DNA from: Pelomonas sp. Root1237
GTDB lineage: Bacteria > Pseudomonadota > Gammaproteobacteria > Burkholderiales > Burkholderiaceae_C
DNA: 64,000 nt
Direction of reading: 5' to 3'
Assembly (NCBI RefSeq): GCF_001425055.1
Contig: NZ_LMDK01000001.1
Coordinates: forward strand, 83,763-147,762
Shown: one piece after another, positions 58,656 through 64,000 of the stretch
Layout: each line of letters opens with the position of its first letter
Position numbering within the stretch: the first letter of the stretch is position 1
Notes under the pieces: generated by a model
Database searches by the model: none
The model's input: only the letters and a program-made list of their open reading frames with translations
Told to the model about the DNA's origin: nothing
Made by a program: the position numbers and the translations under genes

Positions 58656-59641
58656 GAGCCCTGTTGCTACTGCTGCTGGCCGGTGCCGCCCAGGCCGAGA
58701 CCTTGTACGAATACGGCCGCCAATGCGCCGAGCAGATCAGCGAGATCCCGGCCTTCGACTGCATGGCCGGCGAGGAGATCCCCATCACCGTTGACGGCAA
58801 GCCCGTGCCTTCGCAACCCGCGCCACCGCGCTGCGACAGGCCCTCGCTGCTGCCCCAGCACGACGCCGGCAGCCAGGGCCAGTGCGTGCCCGGCAGCCGC
58901 GCCCTGGTGCTGCGCGACGACAAGACCGCGCAGATCAGTGCCGTCTGCCGCAAGCAGGTCGCGCGGCCGGCGGGCAGCCCGTTGTTCGACGAGATCAATG
59001 TCATCTCGCACAGCCTCAGGGATGGCAAGACCTGCTGGTTCACTGCCAAGGCCAAGGCGCCACTGACTGAGGGCGCGGGCATTGATGGCCGCGCCGTGCC
59101 TTCACCCAGCACGCGCGCGCGCTTGGTGCCGGGGGCCGACAAGGTCTGGCTGTCACCCTACGAGGTGGCCTTCAAGCAGCCCGCCTGCATCGGCTGCCAC
59201 GACAGCGGTCCCTTCATGTACAGCCCCTACATCGCCCAGACGACCATGTTGCCCGGCGATCCCTTTGGCTTTTACCAACCCAAGGCCATCGGCGAGGACT
59301 TCAAGCGCGCCTGGGCGAAGTTGAATGCCTTCGGCATCACGACGCGGGGCAACACCTGCACGGCCTGCCATCGCATGGGCAATATGAACTCCTGCCAGGT
59401 CGCGATGCGCCAGTCCACCGGCAACGCGCCACAAGAGGGCGGCGACGAGTGGTCAAAGAACTTCCCGCAGTCGCACTGGATGAGCCCGGGCAATCTGCAC
59501 AGCAAGGCGCAATGGGACGAGCAGTTCAGCGACAGCCTGAAGAAGCTGGCGGCCTGCTGCGACAACCCGCAGGGGGCGGGCTGTAGGGTGGTGGAGTACG
59601 GGCCGAAGGGAGCGCCTCACGCGAGCGGAGATAGAAGATGA
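58652..59641 (+). CDS. Periplasmic diheme c-type cytochrome-like protein
   Basis: 329 residues, signal peptide LLLLLLAGAAQAE. Two haem-attachment motifs: CIGCH (179-183) and CTACH (236-240). There are many other Cys, probably in disulfides. Translationally coupled to the iron-sulfur subunit through ATGA (58652-58655), so it likely receives electrons from the molybdenum hydroxylase and passes them to the respiratory chain. The last 12 codons read GPKGAPHASGDRR, and the stop overlaps the start of the next, compositionally different gene, so the native C-terminus may have been altered by that acquisition (inference). No close family name is recognised. Confidence 0.85.
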   Translation: MRALLLLLLAGAAQAETLYEYGRQCAEQISEIPAFDCMAGEEIPITVDGKPVPSQPAPPRCDRPSLLPQHDAGSQGQCVPGSRALVLRDDKTAQISAVCRKQVARPAGSPLFDEINVISHSLRDGKTCWFTAKAKAPLTEGAGIDGRAVPSPSTRARLVPGADKVWLSPYEVAFKQPACIGCHDSGPFMYSPYIAQTTMLPGDPFGFYQPKAIGEDFKRAWAKLNAFGITTRGNTCTACHRMGNMNSCQVAMRQSTGNAPQEGGDEWSKNFPQSHWMSPGNLHSKAQWDEQFSDSLKKLAACCDNPQGAGCRVVEYGPKGAPHASGDRR

Positions 59642-60618
59642 GCCTTCAGGCGGCGCTCAGCCTATTCCTTGACGAGTATCCGAAAGCAATGGCGCGCCCC
59701 TTTGCAGGAGATTCGGTCGCTGAGTTTGTTCGCAGGGACATGCCGCAGGTACTTAGCGAAGCGATCAGCGCGAACCCGCGCTACGTCACGCGAGGGAGTC
59801 CGGGGCAAGGAGGGTGGGCGCAAGCTCCATGGGCGGCGGTATTCGACCGCTTCGTTACCGAGACGGCTCAAGACGGCTATTACGTGGTCTACCTTGTTCG
59901 CGAGGACTTTGCTGGCGTCTACTTGTCGCTCAATCAGGGCATCACGAGTGCACAAAAGCAGTACCGCTCCAAAGCCAAAAATGCATTGCGAGTGCGAGCG
60001 GCTGATTTCGTTGCGCGATTGGGCTCGCTGGCGAGTGATTTGCACATCGGCGAGATCGACTTAGCTGCGGGCGACGCAACAAATCTGAGCGCTTTCTATG
60101 AAGCCGGGAACATTTGCTCTGTTTACTACCCGAGGAGCGAATTGCCAGCCGATGAACGTTTGCGAGCGGACCTGCAAAGATTCGTGGACCTCTACTACGC
60201 GCTTGTCTCTAAAGAAGCCCAGCTCTTTGAAAGGGCGGATGCGGAGGCGGACGAGACTTTATTGGGCAAGGAGGACCTGCGAACACTCAGAGAGCACAAG
60301 CGGCTCGAACGCAATCGCAAGCTGTCTCAGCAAGCAAAGTTAGTTCACGGCTACAAGTGCACCGCTTGCGGATTCGACTTTGAGGCGACCTATGGTGCTA
60401 TCGGCAAAGAATTCATTGAGGCACACCACCTCACGCCAATCGCGCAACTCAAAGGGCAGTTCGTTGAGCTCGACCCGCGAGTGGATTTCACCGTTCTGTG
60501 CGCCAACTGCCATCGAATGATTCACCGTACAGCATTCGTGCATAGCGTCCAGGAGTTCAGGGCTAACTATCTGGTCGGTCGCTCGAAAGATGCGTTTGCA
60601 GCAAACAGCGATTCGTAA
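59638..60618 (+). CDS. MrcB_N (DUF3578)-HNH restriction endonuclease
   Basis: 326 residues. Residues 25-185 form an MrcB_N/DUF3578 domain (FVRRDMPQVL, YYVVYLVREDFAGVYLSLNQG), the modified-cytosine-reading module of McrB-type systems. The C-terminal HNH nuclease has Cys241/Cys244 (CTACG), FIEAHHLTPIAQL (His263/His264), and CANCHRMIH with Cys288, Cys291 and His296. The combination predicts a single-chain type IV enzyme cutting DNA with modified cytosine. Base composition is visibly lower in GC and codon use is different from both neighbours. The ATG overlaps the cytochrome stop (ATGA). Confidence 0.9.
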   Translation: MSLQAALSLFLDEYPKAMARPFAGDSVAEFVRRDMPQVLSEAISANPRYVTRGSPGQGGWAQAPWAAVFDRFVTETAQDGYYVVYLVREDFAGVYLSLNQGITSAQKQYRSKAKNALRVRAADFVARLGSLASDLHIGEIDLAAGDATNLSAFYEAGNICSVYYPRSELPADERLRADLQRFVDLYYALVSKEAQLFERADAEADETLLGKEDLRTLREHKRLERNRKLSQQAKLVHGYKCTACGFDFEATYGAIGKEFIEAHHLTPIAQLKGQFVELDPRVDFTVLCANCHRMIHRTAFVHSVQEFRANYLVGRSKDAFAANSDS

Positions 60619-60676
60619 GCTTGCGATCTGTGGATACCGGGCGTCGGGCGTTGGTTGTAGGAGGGTGTTGTGATTC

Positions 60677-61357
60677 TCAACCCCTCGCGAACCTCATCAA
60701 CCTTCCCCGGTAGTCCGGTCTCCCCGCCTCCGCACTCAACACCGTCTCGCTGAACTCAAACCCCAACCCCGCCATCCGCTTGCCAAACGCCGCGCGGTTG
60801 CCCCGGTTCGGGTCCACGATCAACAGCTCGCACTGCGGCAGCGCGTGCTTCTCGATGAAGGCCGCCAGCGCGCCGCCGTCGTCGCGTTCGTAGAGCACGT
60901 CGCTGCCGATGATGAGATCGAAGCGTCCTTGCACACGCGGTGCGCCTCCCTCGGCGGCGACCGCGTCCTCGCTCCAGTCGCCATGGCAGTAGCGCATGGG
61001 CGTGAGCTCGTTCAGGCGCAGGTTCTCGAGCAGGAAGGCGCCGGCCAGCGGGTGGATGTCGCTGGCCGTGACCTCGGCGCCGCGGCGGTGGCACACCAGG
61101 CTGGCCAGAGCCAGACCGCAGCCGATCTCCAGGATGCGTTCGCCCTCTAGCAGGGGCCGGATCGCCATCGCGGCGGCCAGATGCAGCCCGGAGGGCCAGA
61201 CCTGGCCGAACAACGGCCATTGCGCGGGCGAGATGCCCAGGGCCTCGGCCGCACCCGCCGGGTCGGCGAACTGGTCGTTGTCCAGCAGCGAGCGGATCTG
61301 CAGATCCGCCGCGCCATCGATGGCGAGCGCCTGGACTTTGATTTCATAGCCGGGCAT
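60677..61357 (-). CDS. SAM-dependent methyltransferase (Methyltransf_16/ETFKMT-like)
   Basis: 226 residues. The class I Rossmann fold has ILEIGCGLALASLVCHRRGAEVTASDIHPLAG (SAM motif I and the acidic end of beta2), then FDLIIGSDVLYERDDGG (motif post II, family-typical SDVLY). PLFGQVWPSGLHLAAAM upstream is the hallmark of METTL-like protein-lysine methyltransferases such as ETFKMT and CaM-KMT. Targets in bacteria are unknown. The gene stands alone between a convergent nuclease gene and a 165-bp spacer. Confidence 0.88.
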   Translation of the reverse strand: MPGYEIKVQALAIDGAADLQIRSLLDNDQFADPAGAAEALGISPAQWPLFGQVWPSGLHLAAAMAIRPLLEGERILEIGCGLALASLVCHRRGAEVTASDIHPLAGAFLLENLRLNELTPMRYCHGDWSEDAVAAEGGAPRVQGRFDLIIGSDVLYERDDGGALAAFIEKHALPQCELLIVDPNRGNRAAFGKRMAGLGFEFSETVLSAEAGRPDYRGRLMRFARG

Positions 61358-61522
61358 GAGAGCCCCCAGGTGACCTGCGTGTCAGAGCGCAATGCGACAC
61401 GGGGAGGTCAGCGCCGCTGTTCGTTCACAGCGGCCGGGCGACAGGCCGGCGGGGCAAGACGGATGGATCGCACGTCGGCGCGGCCCTGCGGCAGTGTAGG
61501 TCTGCGCGCGTCGCAGGCCCGA

Positions 61523-61975
61523 TCAGAGGTTGCGTTTGGCCGCTTCGACAAGTTGATTGATTCGCGCTTCAAGCTCTTTCGGCGCGACGTCAGGGCAGAA
61601 GAGCTTGATGACCTTCATGTCGTAGTGCAACTGCCCGCCAGCCTTGCGGGCCTCCATGTTCAGGTTGATGTTCACGACGCCTGGCCAGTCATGAGAACTG
61701 GCGCCAGGGGCGGATGCGTACTTGACATCCCGAAGCAGGATCGTGTCGCGCAAACCTTGGCCGTATCGGATCTCCGTCGTCGTCAATTCAAGGATGGGCT
61801 TGTTCAGCGGAAACTGCCGCGCTACGGCCGCCAGGGCCAATGCGTCCACCGAAACCGCGAAGAGCAAGAAGTCCGCGCTCTGGCTGACAAGCACCGTCAG
61901 CGCGACGGCCAGCACGATCAGTGGCGACAGAAACGCGAAGACCTTTGAGGCAGACTTGAAGACGAAGCGGTCCAC
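61523..61975 (-). CDS. Membrane protein with PH-like domain, unknown function
   Basis: 150 residues: two transmembrane segments (SKVFAFLSPLIVLAVALTVLVS, ADFLLFAVSVDALALAAVARQ), then a beta-rich soluble domain (LELTTTEIRYGQGLRDTILLRDVKYASAPG) that resembles the bacterial PH-like YdbS/DUF arrangement. The start is GTG at 61973-61975, nine bases after the GST stop, with a weak ribosome site. Composition is somewhat lower in GC than its neighbours. Confidence 0.72.
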   Translation of the reverse strand: MDRFVFKSASKVFAFLSPLIVLAVALTVLVSQSADFLLFAVSVDALALAAVARQFPLNKPILELTTTEIRYGQGLRDTILLRDVKYASAPGASSHDWPGVVNINLNMEARKAGGQLHYDMKVIKLFCPDVAPKELEARINQLVEAAKRNL

Positions 61976-61984
61976 CGAGGCCGC

Positions 61985-62650
61985 TCAGCTCATCAGGCTG
62001 TAAGGCCCGCCGCGTTCCAGGGCCTTCTTGTAGGCCGGCCGCGCGTGGATGCGGGCCAGGAAGTCCTTCAGCTTGGGGTAGCTGTCCATCGTGCCCCGTG
62101 CTGCCGCGGCTTCGACAGGAAAGCTCATCTGCACGTCGGCCGCGCTGAACTCGGCGCCGGCAAACCAGGGCCGCGACGCCAGCTCGCCCTCCAGGAACTT
62201 CAGCTGCGCGTCGATATTGGGCTGCACAAAGCTGTTCAGCACCTTGTCGGCAATGCCCTTGGCGATGGGCTTGACGAAAAAGGGCATGGGCGCGCGCTTG
62301 ACCTTGTTGAACACCAGCTTCATGACCAGAGGCGGCATGGCCGAGCCCTCGGCGAAGTGCATGAAATAGCGGTAGTGCAGCAGGTCCTGCTCGCCCGTGG
62401 GCTTGAGCCGGCCCTGGCCGTAGCGGTCCACCAGGTACTCCAGGATGGCGCCGCTCTCGGCCACCGTCAGCCCACCGTCGGTGATGACGGGGCTTTTGCC
62501 CAGCGGGTGCACCTGGCGCAGCTCGGGCGGCGCCAGCCCGGTCTTGGCGTCGCGCTGGTAGTGCTTGATCTCGTAGGGCAGGCCCAGCTCTTCGAGCAGC
62601 CACAGCACGCGCTGGGAACGGGAGTTGTTGAGGTGGTGGACGGTGATCAT
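61985..62650 (-). CDS. Glutathione S-transferase
   Basis: 221 residues. The thioredoxin-fold N-terminal domain is MITVHHLNNSRSQRVLWLLEELGLPYEI (Ser at the usual catalytic position, NNSRSQRV), with the cis-Pro loop KSPVITDGGLTVAESGAILEYLVDRYG including the Glu-Ser glutathione site. The helical C-terminal domain ends with FSAADVQMSFPVEAA and FLARIHARPAYKKAL. It conjugates or isomerises electrophilic substrates with glutathione. Followed by the PH-like membrane gene at 9 bp. Confidence 0.93.
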   Translation of the reverse strand: MITVHHLNNSRSQRVLWLLEELGLPYEIKHYQRDAKTGLAPPELRQVHPLGKSPVITDGGLTVAESGAILEYLVDRYGQGRLKPTGEQDLLHYRYFMHFAEGSAMPPLVMKLVFNKVKRAPMPFFVKPIAKGIADKVLNSFVQPNIDAQLKFLEGELASRPWFAGAEFSAADVQMSFPVEAAAARGTMDSYPKLKDFLARIHARPAYKKALERGGPYSLMS

Positions 62651-62682
62651 GTGCAGCAGTGTAGGCAGGCACCCAGCCGACG

Positions 62683-63141
62683 CTACATCGGCATTTCAGC
62701 GGCAAGGCGGCGCAGCTCCTCCAGCTGCCAGTCGAACTCGGGCTGGAAGGACTCGCGCTGCTGTACGGCGCCATAGCCGCCCTCGGCGTAGACGCTGGCG
62801 TAGGCGGCGTACTCGGCGGCTTGCAACGCCCGGCCGGCGAGGGCATTGGCGACGGCATAGGAGGCCGACACGGCCGCATGGCCCACGCCGTCCAATGACC
62901 GCGAACCAGGGTGGTGGTTGGCCAGCCGCGCAGCTTCGGCAGCCGCCGCGTCCAGGTCTTCCCGCGTCGCACCCGCAGCCACAAAACGGGCCAGTACATC
63001 GAGGCAGGCGACCACCGCTGCGTCCTCCAGCAGGTGCCGCACACGCTGTACGCAGGCCAGGCCAAAGCGCAGCCGCAGCGCCTGCTGCGCCGGTGCGTCC
63101 AGCGCAAGCTCACGGGCCAGGCGGTCAAGGGCGTCGTTCAT
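62683..63141 (-). CDS. Helical protein, possible Imm-5-like
   Basis: 152 residues, almost wholly alpha-helical and alanine-rich. The RSLDGVGHAAVSASYAVANALAGRALQAAEYAAYASVYAE region and the C-terminal FDWQLEELRRLAAE resemble bacterial Imm-5-like (putative immunity) proteins. No toxin gene is adjacent, so the assignment rests on a weak resemblance. ATG at 63139-63141. Confidence 0.6.
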   Translation of the reverse strand: MNDALDRLARELALDAPAQQALRLRFGLACVQRVRHLLEDAAVVACLDVLARFVAAGATREDLDAAAAEAARLANHHPGSRSLDGVGHAAVSASYAVANALAGRALQAAEYAAYASVYAEGGYGAVQQRESFQPEFDWQLEELRRLAAEMPM

Positions 63142-63229
63142 GGCCACCCAGTTTAGGCAGACGGGATTGCACCGCAAGGCCGCGGCCGGCTACGCTGCGG
63201 CGCGGCACGCCGTGCCGAAGGAGGGTCGC

Positions 63230-63865
63230 ATGGCTCAATGGCCGACATTGGAGATCGCCAAGCTCATCGTCGGCGTGTTGACGCCGCTGTCGGTGGCCCT
63301 GCTGGGCTGGCTGTTCAGCCGCCAGCTCAAGCGCCTGGACCTCAGCAACTGGACCAATCAGAAGCTCATCGAGAAGCGCCTGGCCATCTACGACGACATC
63401 GCGCCCAAGCTCAACCAGCTGCTGTGCTTCTTCACCTGGGTGGGTTACTGGAAGACCATCTCGCCTGCCGACGCCATCCACGCCAAGCGCGACCTGGACA
63501 GGACGCTCAACATCTACCGCCATGTGTTCGAGGCCGAGGTCTACAAGACCTACCAGGCCTACATCCACGTGCTGTTCGAGACCTACACCGGCGCCGGCCA
63601 CGACGCCAGGTTGCGGGCCCTGGTCCAGGGGCCCGACGGCGACCGGCGAACCGACAGCGCCTATGCCTGGAGCGAGGCCTGGAACCCCTGCTTCTCGGAG
63701 CCCCGCAACGCCGCAGGCAAGGACCAGGTGCTGGCCACCTACAAGGACTTGATGGCGGCCCTGACGCGCTCGCTGGGCGTGTCGACGCCCGAGCGCGCCA
63801 AAGCTCCCGTTACGCCTGAGCCGGCGCCTCGTCCGGCGCCAGCAAGCGGCCAAACACCAGCTTGA
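63230..63865 (+). CDS. Single-pass membrane protein of unknown function
   Basis: 211 residues. One N-terminal transmembrane helix (EIAKLIVGVLTPLSVALLGWLFS) is followed by a helical cytoplasmic domain (NWTNQKLIEKRLAIYDDIAPKLNQLLCFFTWVGYW, HVFEAEVYKTYQAYIHVLFETYTG) and a proline/alanine-rich tail. It resembles uncharacterised proteins of the same size in Proteobacteria. GGAGGG lies ahead of the ATG at 63230. The tail overlaps the convergent transporter gene by about 56 bp. Confidence 0.8.
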   Translation: MAQWPTLEIAKLIVGVLTPLSVALLGWLFSRQLKRLDLSNWTNQKLIEKRLAIYDDIAPKLNQLLCFFTWVGYWKTISPADAIHAKRDLDRTLNIYRHVFEAEVYKTYQAYIHVLFETYTGAGHDARLRALVQGPDGDRRTDSAYAWSEAWNPCFSEPRNAAGKDQVLATYKDLMAALTRSLGVSTPERAKAPVTPEPAPRPAPASGQTPA

Positions 63866-64000
63866 CGATGAGCAACCCCACGCCCGCCGCGGCCACCAGC
63901 ACCGCATGCAGGCCCCAGAACTGCGAGCCCGGCATGGTCTCAAGCAGCCCGGCCAGCCAGCCGACGAAGGTGTTGCCGAAGAACAGGTGCAGGTAGTAGA
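63810..64000 (-). CDS. Transporter C-terminal fragment (POT/MFS peptide-transporter-like)
   Basis: Partial gene running off the right edge; the stop TAA is at 63810-63812 on the minus strand. The visible 62 residues read YYLHLFFGNTFVGWLAGLLE, then FWGLHAVLVAAAGVGLLIVKLVF and a short polar tail. FFGNTFVGWLAGLLE-type helix 11 and FW.LHA helix 12 are typical of peptide/MFS (POT) transporters, but the rest of the gene is needed to be certain. The stop codon is inside the 3' end of the plus-strand membrane protein gene. Confidence 0.6.
   Translation of the reverse strand, partial: YYLHLFFGNTFVGWLAGLLETMPGSQFWGLHAVLVAAAGVGLLIVKLVFGRLLAPDEAPAQA

Noticed and set aside
62683-63141. Toxin-immunity locus
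   Set aside because: Resemblance to Imm-5 is weak and no polymorphic toxin, RHS or CdiA fragment lies nearby.

Overview
The window is GC-rich, tightly packed bacterial chromosome. It looks like a betaproteobacterium of the order Burkholderiales, probably the Roseateles/Pelomonas/Mitsuaria/Rubrivivax neighbourhood. That placement is inference from gene content: two PEP-CTERM proteins, a DesBC-like acyl desaturase locus, Sbal_3080 and OmpW proteins, a TonB-dependent receptor beside glycan enzymes, and GC-rich dispersed hairpin repeats. No rRNA, tRNA, CRISPR array, intact transposase or prophage was seen. Long ORFs antisense to clear genes were treated as high-GC shadows.

Layout. 1-5.7 kb: NIPSNAP fragment, membrane diguanylate cyclase, a class A beta-lactamase translationally coupled to an AraC/GyrI-type regulator, and a TonB-dependent receptor. 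5.8-10.3 kb: a glyoxalase-fold protein and a minus-strand operon of GH3 glycosidase, secreted esterase and NTF2-like protein. 10.5-16.1 kb: cytochrome P450, small membrane protein, FAD-linked lactate/glycolate-type dehydrogenase and a chemoreceptor. 16.1-20.3 kb: a FabR/DesT-like repressor divergent from a ferredoxin-reductase/desaturase pair, with a perfect operator palindrome between them and a 240-bp nested inverted repeat inside the pair, then a corrinoid adenosyltransferase and a GFA protein. 20.3-30.8 kb: DUF883/YqjE stress operon, WYL regulator, HAF-repeat PEP-CTERM protein, a degenerate HNH-like orphan, acetyltransferase, DEDDh exonuclease with a MazG-like hydrolase, a non-coding stretch with clustered DnaA-box-like motifs, SGNH lipoprotein, OmpW and small lipoproteins.

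30.8-41.4 kb: queE and an unusual queD with three PTPS-like segments, an MFS carrier, and a three-gene cassette (GMC oxidoreductase, Tat-exported subunit 3, secreted DUF1080) that fits 3-keto-glycoside cleavage. Then a second PEP-CTERM protein, a membrane-anchored receiver protein flanked by inverted copies of a dispersed repeat, and a GlpQ-type phosphodiesterase. 41.5-49.3 kb: an NtrB/NtrC-like pair divergent from an ABC permease/adaptor/ATPase operon, with a 25-bp palindrome and a sigma-54 promoter whose predicted start falls on the permease ATG. 49.4-54.7 kb: a large propeller-GGDEF sensor, an esterase and an M20 peptidase. 54.7-60.6 kb: a Tat-exported molybdenum hydroxylase, its [2Fe-2S] subunit and a diheme cytochrome, interrupted by an inverted-repeat element and followed by a lower-GC MrcB_N-HNH nuclease. 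The end holds a methyltransferase, a GST, small unknown genes and the tail of a transporter.

Themes are extracellular sugar/glycoside use, c-di-GMP signalling (two cyclases with intact I-sites) and periplasmic redox chemistry. A four-copy hairpin repeat sits at gene 3' ends. All functional calls come from reading motifs by eye; no database search was run.
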